NCBI GenBank assembly: GCA_900708905.1
Contig: CAADRB010000014.1
Coordinates: forward strand, 1,862,454 to 1,926,453
Direction of reading: 5' to 3'
From: Hymenolepis diminuta
Taxonomy: Eukaryota > Platyhelminthes > Cestoda > Cyclophyllidea > Hymenolepididae
DNA: 64,000 nucleotides
Shown: one piece after another, positions 47,131 to 60,139 of the stretch
Layout: every line of letters starts with the position of its first letter
Position numbering within the stretch: the first letter of the stretch is position 1
Translations under genes and position numbers: made by a program
Notes under the pieces: model-generated
The model's database searches: none
The model's input: only the letters and a program-made list of their open reading frames with translations
What the model was told of the DNA's origin: nothing

Positions 47131-50100
47131 TGCGAAACAAATGCCCGACGATTTCTAAGTCGGACCAATTGCTTTGCAGATCTTTGAGCAATAAATTTGA
47201 TCAACAGTCTCAATAAGCATCGAGTACTGCTTTATTAATAAGACTGAAAGTACGAAAGAGTCTCAATGGGCGTTAATTAGAGGGTCTTGAATATACTTTA
47301 TATTCTTCCTTATAAATATGCTACTAAAATTCTATGAGACTATTTAGAATACCTTTAAACAGTCTGTTAATCTATCAAAACTGCAACGAAGTGTATAGTT
47401 CAAACCATTTCATCTTTTGAGGAAAGAATTTGTAGGATTTGAGTTTAAATAGAAAAATGATCCTAGTACGAATTGATTGATGAGCGCTCAATTTGTATAT
47501 TTGATAAGGAGAGCACATTTTTGTGTTCATAGTACCATGGTTCAAGGAATTCACCTCATTAAGAATCATGAATGAACTCAGGAACATTTTTAACGATATT
47601 ATCAGCATACCCTTATAGTATGCGGCTTCTTAGTTCACTGCTTTCGCTTGAATTTCCCTGAGGTGGGGATCAAAGTTCCAGCTGTTGGCTGTTTCAGCCT
47701 GGACAACTCGTTAAATCAGTGACTTCATTAGGATCATGACCGATTTGCCCTAGTCTTGGCAATGTGTAAGCTTTCTTTCCGATTCATGTTGGTATTTGAT
47801 GGCTAGAAATAATTTTTAGGATAAAGAACTTGAGCGACAGCACCTCTATCAATACTATTGCATTTATTGACCCTGAGGTAGCATTTTAAAAGTTAGGCTT
47901 TCGGCTTGACATGAGTTAGGCAAACAAACGGTATTTCTCTACTCCGATCTTCTTCCCAATATGTGGGTTAGATGGAACCGAATTAGAAACATAACTTCCA
48001 TCATAATTTTCAAACAATTCGTTCTGTTTCGGTAATGTAACTCTCTCCCTTTTCGTCCCTCATATCAGTGAACTTTCACTTTGTTTTCATACTTTCTGTG
48101 AAAGATTCCTTCCTGCATATCATTTTTCTGGGTATGATGGCTACATTTTCTTTTCCTGTTAACTATAGGGAGAACTTACTGCCAACGAAATTCAAGCACA
48201 AGGAGAAACAGCGGAGTTAAAGACGTTGCCTAAGAACAGTGACCAGTATACAAGTTCCTGCATGCATGCAACATTGGCAGGACCTGATCAGTTTTTAACA
48301 TCTTGGCTTTTTTTCCTCGTAGATTAATCTTTTCCCACTTCAATGTCGAATGAAACTTCCATTTAGTTTACGAAGAGATTATACTAAAAGCTCTCGTACG
48401 TAATTGGAGTTTAATTATATTTCATGAATTTGATTCCATTCATTTGCCTTGAATATACAATAATAGTGTTATTAGTATGTGTTGACCTTCTGACCTGACT
48501 GTTCTTCATCTTAATTATCTCATTCCCACATGCAAACTTCCCCACAGGTTCTTCTAATAAATTGTTTATCTAACCTGTTCTATTAAATGTAATTGCTAAC
48601 CATGGTTTATTTCACCGTGGAAAATCATCTGAACACTGGGAACGATAGAGAAGGAAATCAAGTAAAAGTTAAATTTGATTTCAGGGCACAAAATAGTCTT
48701 GTGAAGTTAGGTGTTACGCGTTTTAATTCTCGGCTATAGTCCAAAGCCTTATTTTCTTATGTTCCAGCGTTCAAACTTCAAAATCTCCTCCCCATTTCAT
48801 GAGTGAACTCATGTCCATGGTGTCTAGAGCTTGTTGCCCAGTTTACTAATGTAGACGGTTGGTCAACCATATAGTTACATAAGAGTGAACTCTGTTATTT
48901 TACCTTGCTTCATACCTCAGAATTCCGTCGCCCTGTCATTCCCAAGTAGCTTTATATTGCATGATCTTGCATTTTAGACATCTCTTCTCTGACTTCCAAA
49001 TTCTCGTTACTTTTATTATTTTTCTATTTTTTAATACGGGACGTAAGGTGCAGCATAATTCATTTCGAATTCGATTATTTTCGACTAAACTAACACATTT
49101 TATCTCTCATTTATTGGATAATCGATTATAGAATTTCCGTGCTCGATTCTGGGTATGTTAGGTCAGGATTTAAGCAAATGCCAATACAGTTACTGGCTAC
49201 TCAGATAGCCAATTATTTGTTCCTTATCCAGTTCTAAATAATCAATACAACCGTCTTTTGAGCTACAGGTCTTCTTCCTATTGCTTCCTCCTGAGGTTTG
49301 ATTAGTTCTAGCTTTGTAAAAGAGTTATAAGTCTGACTTTTCCATCGAATATCACCCTGGAGGAATATTATCAGTGCTCATGAATAACGATATTTGATAT
49401 AATTGCAAGGTAGTCAGTCAACCACTACTTTTGTCTTCTTTCTAACTTCATCGAGTTAGAACGATCCGCTGGAAATGGAGGGATTAATATTGCAGTTGCC
49501 ATAGTTCAACTCACATTATGAGAGTATTGCAATATCATGACACAATAAACGAAGATGTCTTGACCCGAACTCGACCCATCCTCTGCTGACTAAGTCATTA
49601 CATATTTGTGATTAGTTCATTTGAACAAATGGTCGTATCAAAGATACAATTTGCACGGCCAGTGTACAGTTCATATTTATATACAATATATACTGAGGAG
49701 TGGGGAAAGGTAAATCGGTGACTTCGGTTAGGGTTTCATTCCATCAGTTTTTAAGAGTTGATAGATGATGCTCGGCTTTCAAGACAACTGAGCAAAAATT
49801 ATATTATACGTTGATTCTCAAGAGGAATTGTTAGCAGTCTCTTGCCCTTTCTTATGTTCGCATTCACAATTCAATCAAAATTCGTCTGATTGTAGAATGA
49901 CAGTGTACATCCAAGGTGACCACGTTAAAAGATAGGGCGGAGATTCCATTCTCAACTAAAGCGTTACAGAGCCGTTTGTTGATATGAGCTTGCGAGATTT
50001 TTTTTGTTCTAATGGCGAAAATAGCAGTTTCCATGACTTTTCTAACTCGTTTCTTCTTGCGTTAACTTATTTATTAGCTAGATTTAACAGATGTGGTTGG

Positions 50101-52660
50101 CCATTCCGCTTACTGGTGCCCACCGATGGACTTGAAACCATGACAACTGACCTCAAGGACAAGTCTCATGATAGAACATAAATTAACCGAAGCTGTTCAA
50201 AACACACCACTTTGCACATATAAATGAAGACCGAGGCAATTTAATTTATCTTATCCACTTGGCAGCTTTTATGTATGATAGAAATTTTTTGGGAAGGAAC
50301 AACTTACTGGATAATCTCTACAGGGAATATTGAAATTTCATTTTTATTTTAGTTAACTGACTTTAATCGACAGTGCAATTCATTCTCATTAATATCGATC
50401 GCAAATATAACTTATTCACGATCACCGTGGATTGATCAAGTTTAAAATAGAGATAAAGATGACGATCAAGTGACATCTCAGTAGCCTAAACAATAAAGAG
50501 AGTTAGCATTCCCATTACTTTAAACCGATGTATGTGTTCTATTATTTTGAAAAGAGATTTTTTTCAGGTCATCTGTTTTTTTCCAAAAGAAAGGTGTTTC
50601 GCAGAAGCTTCTATTACGAGAGTGTTCCGTGGTTGATTAGCATTACTCAGTGCTGAGGAGCGTATGCTTTGCTTCGGTTCCATGATCCTATTGCTGCTTT
50701 GATCTATCTGCCGAGAACCAGGAGGTTAGGATGAAAGAGAATGCAGTTACTCCAAGACACGTTATTAACTAAACAGACTTTATACGGGAACTCCATTAGT
50801 CTTCTTATTGCTGAAGTTTGGAGATCAAAACACTGTCGGACTGGTAACACTTTTAATCCCAAATAACTGCCAAGCTGTCAGGAGCGATGTGCGCCTGAGT
50901 ATCGAGAAGGATGATGGGTAACTATAAGCTTTGTTTTGTTGGCTTCTTACCATTATCATTACTAAATTATCCAAGAGAGTCAATTTAAATGACTGAGATA
51001 GCGGATGGACTTTAGAAAGTTAATTCAAAGATATAAGGACATAACTAAGACATTTGCCTTTGGAGACTTAGGGTTTTGATAATTTTGGCTTTCCTTTCAG
51101 TACAAAGTCAAAATAAAGAGTATCATCGACATCCAGTCGGAAAAATTTTAAATTTCTTTGTAAGTATATGATGCACTATCAATAGACGATAGAGACTGAA
51201 CAAAGGTGAACTAGAGGTTGATTCAAAGAGCTTGCCAAGTTATCAATATACTGTGAAGTTCAGAAACCGGTTGCTCGACAGCTAACGGTCAGATTGATTC
51301 GAAGACCTTCAAGATCTCTCACAAAACCTAAAGTCACTGGTCTATTAATAGATTGCCGGGTTGCCTAATTCAGCACGGGAGAAAACTAGTTAAGCAACAA
51401 TTGGAAACTATTTTTCAAGCATGAATTCAAATAAGACTAACTGCACTTTCTGCCCCACTATGACAGAGAAATAAGAATTTTTCTGAATTTCCAGGCTAGA
51501 GCTGTAGATCATTCCTGGTTTCCTAAGTATGTATTTTAAATAAAACATTAAAGACTATTTACATCAATTATCAGGTCAATACCCCATACGCTGACGGATA
51601 ATAATAACCAACTCAATAGAAGTCATTTGAAAATGCAGAAAAAGAGAACATTTCCACGCACTATTCATTTGGAAGGGGAAATTGTTCTATGGGAAAGTTC
51701 GATCGTTTTGATCACATTGTCTATGGCACACACTGATCATCACCGCATTATGTTGCTGCTAAATAATTGTACGTAGGTACTTGTTTAATCCAGGTTGCTA
51801 GGGCCAAAATGGCTCTGACCTTGGAGGAGGAGCATTTGGCGTAGGTAACTCAAAGAAGAGAGCTTTTTACCTTTATTCAGAAAATCTATCTGTTTATATG
51901 GGCTTGGATATGTGCGAAATGATTTGCTGCCTGATTCGTCAACAACTGTAGCGGTACCGCGGTTGCATCCCAGGGCACTTGGAAGTTTGGTAGCCCCATA
52001 ATTGATGATTCAGCGCACGAAGGTGAGGCTGATTAACTCCTTCTAGGACTCTTCTAGCAAATATCCACCTTCTTCAGTGTGGGAAGACGTCCCGATCCTC
52101 ATCGTTTACTGCTTATCGTTTACCTTAGGAAGTGCGATTGTTGTCTTCACGCATCACATAATCCCACTAAGGCTTCGCAGCCTAAACAGTGTTAAAGTAT
52201 TAGAACTTGTCAGTATTTTAGAATTCGTGCAAATTCCTTGCATGAAATACTCCTACTGAACTGCGAGGTCGTCAATGAGGATATTTTAACATAATCTCAA
52301 TTAGGACCTGGTCACGAGTATTTTATTCCATTAAATTTAAGTATATCAGGATAATACATTTGAGTTCGATGTGTACTGTGCTCAGCGAAATCCTCTTTCG
52401 TGCAAAGCCTATTTTATTCCTTAATTAACGACCATATAAACCTTAGATGAATATTTAAGCCAAACTGCTGCAGATTGATCCCAATTAAGTTGTTCTGACA
52501 GTGGTCAGTAATGCGTGGTAGTCGAAAGGTCGCAGGATTATTAGTCTCAATTATTTTCAAGGCTAAATAGAATGAAATAAGGCAATTTTAAATGAAATAT
52601 TTACTTCCGTACTTTAATTTAACTTTCTCGAATTACAAGTTCCATCTATGTGTCCCGACT
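47130..52660. other. Non-coding stretch
   Basis: No gene recognised. It contains one SINE-like copy near 50.1 kb (minus) and a doubtful one near 47.7 kb. Confidence 0.45.
50095..50168 (-). repeat. Degenerate tRNA-like SINE copy (3' part)
   Basis: On the minus strand GGTTTCAAGTCC is followed by ATCGGTGGGCACCAGTAAGC and GGAATGGCCAACC. This matches the order TTGGTGCGCATCCGGTGAC, GGGTGACCAAC of the 31.7-kb copy. The GGTTTCAAGTCC also fits a tRNA B-box. Confidence 0.5.
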
Positions 52661-53000
52661 CATTTCGTCACGAGCATTTTCATGTTGATTTTCATTGTAA
52701 CTACTTCTGAATTTTCCCGCTGCGTTCTCAAAACCTGCGCGACAAAGTGACCTGCACTGCACCAAATGCAAGACACTCGGTGCTGCCAACTCTTCGAGCG
52801 TCTGCAGTCACCTGACCCAAGCAGATTAACTTCAATCTTAAGGTATATATTACCCCCCTCTATAGACCAGTACATCACGTCGCCGCATCCGCTTTCGCGC
52901 TCACACAAGCCTCCTCTCTCTATTCTCTGACCCTTCACTTTGCACTCAATAAAACTTGTCAAGCGACGATGTTGTGTGGTGAAGATCATACGAATTTAAG
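52660..53000. promoter_or_regulatory. GC-richer island of unknown role
   Basis: This is a CpG-containing patch (around CATCACGTCGCCGCATCCGC) in AT-rich DNA. A 109-codon minus-strand frame spans it, but has no recognisable domain and mixed composition. A promoter, a 5' exon or an unrecognised small gene are all possible. Confidence 0.3.
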
Positions 53001-56000
53001 AGGGTGAGAGCTTAGGAAGATCACCACAGACACCTAGATAAACAGCAGCCACATGCCTCTTTCAACAATCTCAACATTCAGGAAGTTGTGAGGGTGAGGC
53101 TAGAAAAAGAGAGGAAGAAAGAAGGGATGGATAATGCAGATAGTTGAAAGTGTATGCTTGATTATCAAGTCCCTTTTTATTAAAAGACGATATTAGTGAA
53201 AGCTCGTATTAATGATACGAGTGGGAAGAGAATGTGCATAGCAGCCAAAATTGCGTTAAATAGTGGGGAGACAATGCATAACTTGAAGGTTTTGGAGCTA
53301 AAAATAACAATTTCCTTCAGAAATCGCTTAGTAATTGCCTCCTTCTCATTCTAAAATGTGTGTTGGTTTCAGATATTTAAATCTGTTGAGTTCCACTAAT
53401 TCTTGCATTGAAATCTTAACTGACCGCAAATTCGCACTCTTGTAAACGAGTATTTGGTTAATCCATTTCGACATGTTTGACAATGCACATCTGAAATTGT
53501 ACAATTTCTAAAATTTGATACTAGCGTCACCCAGATCTTCATAGCTACAGTGTGGTAAGTTTTAACAGCTACGCATTTTCATTTATTAAAAATTAAATCG
53601 CCGTAGCCACACCCAAAGGATAGAATAAAATTTACTATTCGGTGTGAAGTAACCACAATTTTTAGAAATTTAGCAAATTGATGGGTTTCAAAGGAAGCTA
53701 TATCGAAACAGAAAGAATCAAAATAAAATAAATTATATAAAATTAGAAAACACAACGAGAATCAAATCGCCCTTTATCATCCTTGTTTAAGATAACTTAT
53801 AATCCACCTTTGAACAAAGGAAATTTCTAATATTACAAACTTTTGTATAGGTTTTCTAGCGGATATTTCACCTGTCCACACAGTGAAGCAGTGGCATATG
53901 AATAATCGTGAATATTATAAGCCCCTAGTGTGTTAGAAGTGAGCTCGCAATCAGCACACAGAGTGCATCAAAGGGGAAGTCGGACTGAAAGCTCAGTATG
54001 GTCATTGGCCAGAGCAGACTATAATGAGTCGCTCTTAGTGGAGAGTTTGGGGCCATTGTGACAAGACGGCTACTAGCACTTTGCTTCTTAGTCTTTATTT
54101 TCATCTTTCACACTTCTTATGGGCTTTACGCCCTTTCATGCTCCTTACTTGCCTTAGTAATATGAAGTGCTTTATAAAGCTTTTTACACTTTCGATTAAG
54201 TGAATTTAAACCAAGGAATAGGACAAACGGGATGTAATAAAAACAACTTAAATTTGGACGATTCTAAACTGTTCCAAAATGAGGTTAAATATTCCTACTT
54301 GACGAATTAAGCTGAAATTCAATAAGTGGTAATATCGAAGCAATCACATCAATGGAGAATCTTCAGAAGGATTAAAAGTAATTCCCTGTCTTCGAAAATC
54401 AAATAATTTAACTAATGATCATTATTTTATATAAGGAAGAAAAGGAGTATGCACATGCACCAAAATTCAATGTTCACAGTGTTGTATAAAATGAATATTT
54501 TATCCACGAAAAATAATATTTAAAACTTTACATGTTTCATACACTTTGTGGTTAATTATTTATAAGTATTAGATGGTTGTTTAAACGGACCCATTACGTA
54601 ATTATATGAACCTTACTTCATCTCGCAATCGGTTACATCGTGGATGGCAGTGAAGATGCTTTGGGCTATTTATTTGAGGCAGGAACATGTAACTAAGACA
54701 ACTTTCCGAAACTCTTGGCTACGATTTTTAGAATGACAGTTTTTGACATATTTTACATCAATCTGAGCCCGTACTTTGTAATGATTATCTTAGCATAATT
54801 AAAGCATATATAACAGTAAAAAATTAATTCATGGATAAATGAAATATTGGTGAAGTCTACATTCCACCTGTTTGAAGAAATATCGATGAGTAATGCACTT
54901 TACTTCAAAGGATTCGGATCAATCAGGGAAATTTCGTTATTTTTTCCTCCTATTTTTATTTGAGAGAGGCAGAATTACGACTCGTCTTTAGATAACTTTC
55001 CCTTTTTATTTAACTAGCCAAATATCACGTTTACGCAATATTGTTTGCATTTTTGTATTCGCTAATTTAAAGTCTAATTAATTAATATCTTACGGTGAAA
55101 CATTCATTCTGACTAAATCCATGGATTTGCCGATGTCAAAGGATCATTAAAAATAGCGAAGTATTCATTTCAGATAGTTAACAAGCACCATCAAAGAATT
55201 ATATCCGAACATCGGGGTTATTTAAATTTACCACATAGTAACATTTTCACTGTTACTAATGTCATTTAAATGCTCTTATCATTTACAAAGTAATTAGTTT
55301 AAATAACATTTACAACTATCGATCTACAGAGTCAACAAATTAGTACACAGATTTAATGTTATCAGATTAGTGAAAAATTTCATGATCCTTTTGATTATTG
55401 CTTATTGAGTATCAGAAATTAGGTCTTTTTTCCCAGAAGCCCAAGAAATTTTGTGAACAGATCTCTACTGCTCCTGAAGAAATTGGTGGTTCCAGTGAAG
55501 TATTTTAAAGTCATTATTACCTGTATTTATTTATGCGATCATGAACTGCTCCTAGTTCCGCACGATATTCATAGGAGGGCATTGGAAATATAATATCTAT
55601 CTCCGTCATCGCCGTGCCAGTTCCACATCATAACCACGGCATGACGTGATCAACCTCATACATCGATTGGTCCCTTGTCTGTCATATTGGACTAGAGATT
55701 CTAATAATTATTAAATGATTGATTGATTCTTTTCCAGCCAATCACAATCCAAATTAACCAGTTCTTCTTATGACCGATTTCTTAATAACATCAATAAATC
55801 TGTTCTGGTCTGGAAAATATGCTAGTCTTGTCTTCTCTCTGGGATCCGGACAACTGTAGCATACCTCTTAATGGTTGGCTTGACCGTACATTACATTTAT
55901 TTATATCCGTCTTTTTTCTTTGGGCATAATCCTTGATAAAGGATTTTGAAACATGGCTTATGAATATACACTTTCAGCTATATCGAAACGATAACGTTAA

Positions 56001-59000
56001 CAAAATGTTCTACTGTTCAATTTCAGTAGAGTTATTAAGTTAGTGATAATCGAAAATGTGTGCTTGATTATAAACAAAATTAAACGAATATTACTCATGT
56101 TCATTATTACTCATATAATACTCATTAATTTATTCATTCCCACTAGCGCTTATTAGAAAATAAAATGGATATAGTAAACAAGGCAAATAGAACTGTGGAA
56201 TAAATTAGCTGTCATTTGAAATATTTTAATTAATGTATCTCATGCATGTCTCAAAGCATTTCAGAATTAATTTTGAGAAAGCATTATCGTGAATGATTTT
56301 AAATACATCGTAGCTAGCATCAACTAGCTGCTTTTGGCTTTCTAAAGAAAATTTTATTGAGAAGGCCAATCATTCACCCAAATCAAATAGTTAATATATT
56401 CTGAACATCATATTCCAGAACTCATACAGACTCCTTGGGATTAGATCTCAAAATATGAATTTCGGTCAATATCCCATGAACTTTTTCCATTTTCAAAAAG
56501 AAATCAGAAAAATAGAGGGTTTTTGATTTCAAACAAAGTCAGGCTCTTCAAATGTCCCCCCCTCCCCACTTCTATTTCTACTTCTCAAACTCTGTTGGTA
56601 ATTTAAAATACCTTACGCACAGCTGTGATGTTCAAATACAAAAAATAGGTTTGAAAAAACTTAATAGAACATCTGCCGTTATGATCGATAAGAAAGCAAC
56701 TGATAAGTCAGTTGCGAACTCAAGAGATCAACTTTATACCACACAGCTTCAGACGAAAATCGCATGATTTTTTACAGCAAATTTAAATTGGAATGACAAG
56801 TCAATCTTATATACTTGATTCATGCATTTCAATCGAATACATGTATATCCATTCTGTAAAAAATAACTTTAGCTTGTATATCATAATCAAACAAAGTAGA
56901 AGTAAGCTCTCTAAGAACTTAACCGATAGGTTTGAAATAAAAACGAAGAAACAAAAGGCAAAGCCATTTACTTTAACCCCTGAAAATTTATTTACAAAGC
57001 GAGAACCGTACAATAATAGGATTATTGAAGTAAAACAACACGGTATGAAAAAATTACCCAACCATGCTTAAAATAGTCATAACTAACCAGGGTCAGAAAT
57101 TCATTTTCTGTGTGGAGATCAGGATGACCATGTAAAATAATGAATAACACCTTTTCCACAAATAAAAGTCAAGAAATACTGGGAAAGGAGACTTTTAGAG
57201 TAGCAGTCAACCGAATTGTGTGCAACTGATACTTCAAAACCACTTACGCAATATTGACAATCCATGACTAACTTATAGAAAGAGAAATTAATTATATACA
57301 AGACGAAGTGAAGAATTGATAAAAATAGTTAAGATAATTAAAATGACAATTACAGATAATACAGAACGTTGAAATAAGACTTACGTTAGAGAATTAAGTT
57401 AACGGAAATAAAGTGGGTTGCCCCTTGCCTTCTTTATATTTACTCTGTAATTCCTTCGAATTTTAAAATATACTTTTACATATAATGACATATCATTAGG
57501 CTCCTTTTAGCTCACGTAAACTGATGTCCTTTGCAGGAAAGTTCATTCAGTGTACTAATTTGAATCATCGAGTTCTACAATATAGCAATACTACGATACA
57601 AGTTCATATAGATTCTCCATAATGCATGTCTGATTTTAAGCTTCAATGAATTCACTTACTTTTACATAACTGAATTCAGCAAAGGTTATAAATAATAGAT
57701 CTAGTTTATCTTATGTTCATATTTCTAATGGAAATATTACATTCTGTACTCCACTCCTTAACCAATTTTAACCGGTTTGATTAGTCAGTTTGACTGTATG
57801 ATATGTGTAGATAAATATGGTACCTGTGTTCACCGGTTTACAAACGGCACGCCAACAAATCACTAAGGACTTAGTAATAAGTGGTTGATCAAGTGTAGCA
57901 TTTCTAGTTGCTTGTATGTTTGGACTATTCTGTCTTATGTATGCTTCACAATTTAGTGGGAAATTTCAAAAATTGATTCCATAAAAGTCATAACTTTAAT
58001 GTAATTACTCTTGTAAAATGTGCATACTTGGAGATAAAAGACGTATTTACTGTGAAAGCCATCACCAAGAGATCTTAAAAAAAATTACGTCTTAAATTAG
58101 AATATCTATTATATTATCTATCTATGTTTTTATGACATATATTTGACCTCCACATATCATCCATCCATCCATCAAATAGATGGAATAAGTAAAGTCATTC
58201 ATGTTGCTAGATCAGTACGGTGGTGGTCAGGAGGTCATCCCAATTGATTGATAGGTAAATTAGGTTTGTATACAAAGCATTTCTTCGTTAGATAGCTGGA
58301 CCGGCTGTGGATACTGTAATCGAGGCCTCATCGCCAGTCCAAATTTCTAATCGTCAGGTTCTGATAGATATATGCTGTCTACAGCATCTCCTGTCCAAAT
58401 ATGAGACATAAGTCTTAGGGATTTCAGACGATCTCTTTGACCAGCCATGATGCTATCTAGAAACTGCGCATTTCTTTCAGGGATCCCCGAAAGATTGTCT
58501 GATGTTTGGTTTGCGCACGTTAAGGTCAGTTAAATAGTAAAACATAAGAATTATTTTTGGGGAATATATTGTTTCTTTACATGTAGCAGATCCAAATATA
58601 AACTTTAAATATAAATCTGCGTACGTTGCTTAGTCTGATGCCATTCAAACAGAAGGCGTAATTACAAGCGCAATCTTGAATCGAGTAAGCTATACTTATA
58701 AAAATGGAAATGGCATACAGTCACACCAGATAATTGACAAATATACTTTTATAATATCCAAATTACGTTAGTAGTTATAAATCAATCAACGGATAATTTT
58801 ATAACTTTTAAAATAAAAATACCTCTAGACAAACCATTACTAACATTATAACATAAACGAAAGTTAAATGTAAACAGACGGGATAGATGAAGGATTTGGA
58901 AATGATGCAGATTTTTCTGTCATGAAAACCGAGATACCTGGCCGAAAAAGTGAATGAATTTAAATTCCGAATTTTTACATTCTTCAGTCAGAAAAATTAT

Positions 59001-60139
59001 GGATAATTTAGGCGAGCTGAGATAAAATTGGGAAGAGATTAAATAGATAAACTAGTGGCAAACAAAACAAAATGCTACAAAGAAATTTCAGTATAATTTG
59101 TTTTATAAAGTAACGTTGATATTATTCTGAACGAATCAATATAGCTTTCATTAAAAGTCGATTTAATATTATCGATAAGAGTCTGAAAGTCTATCCAACG
59201 CTCGGAGTGACTGAAACCTAGATATGGATTGATTTTCCAGAAGAAATATATGCAGCGAATCTGATTTTGTAATCATTATTCCAAAAAACTTTGAAAAAGA
59301 GCAAACATAACACTTTAATCACCTAAATACAGGAAGCTTTGCACGAAGTTGTAGCAAAAGACAAATGTGTGATAATGCATATCAAAATTGAATGCTTTAA
59401 TTAATCAGAGCGCTCACACTTCAGGTAGAAATGCAGTGTGAATCGAATGAAAGGAAAAAACAACTATGAAACTCATCGAACAGTAGAAACTTTAAATGTT
59501 TTTAAAGAGTTTTATTCCGAACTGAAATGCAAATAATCATAGCAGATATTAAAATTATTACAAATTGTTTTACAATTATTCATTAATAAAGGAAACACGA
59601 TTGAAACTGTGAATTAAAGTCCCATTTTAACGTTATAGTCGTATATGACGGTTAAGTCAAGAGTTCGATACCTATCTATGCGCACCAAGTCAGTGAAATG
59701 ATCAACCTTACCGGATAAGTCTAGCTAATATAGGGAGCGAATCAGAATCTGGATTTCCTACAGGGAAAATTCCACTCACGGAAAATATGATCACTGCAAA
59801 AACACTTTCATGAGTTGGTTTGGAAGTTATTTTGGCTTATAGAGACTCAAACATTAGAAACCAGAAGACAAAATAGACTTTGAATTTCAGAAATTTGCGA
59901 CTTTTTGGATTATTCTTTAAGAAATATAAATTATTTTGATTTCATACATACCACATTCTATAAACGATTTAACTTAATATAAATTAACCACATTCTAAAC
60001 AATTTAAAAATGACAAATATCAGATCATCAATAAAAATTTTAAGATACGATTTAAATCCAAAAATAGATTTTCTTGTTGATTTCAACTAGTTCGACCTTA
60101 AAACTATAGCATTGGATCAATTACATATTTAATTTTGCA
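53000..60139. other. A-rich non-coding tract
   Basis: The plus strand is A-rich here (31 A to 14 T in 59041-59100), opposite to 19-33 kb. Frames of 60-92 codons near 56.5-57.1 kb show no domain. A CCATCCATCC microsatellite-like run occurs at about 58160. No gene recognised. Confidence 0.45.

Noticed and set aside
52660..52989. 109-codon minus-strand frame in a GC-richer island
   Set aside because: Cys- and Arg-containing but without a recognisable motif. The GC-rich sequence itself lowers stop frequency, so it is kept only as an unexplained island.
56552..57071. Two adjacent open frames of 71 and 92 codons
   Set aside because: Lys/Ile/Asn-rich composition typical of A-rich non-coding DNA. 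No domain and no supporting splice or promoter signals.
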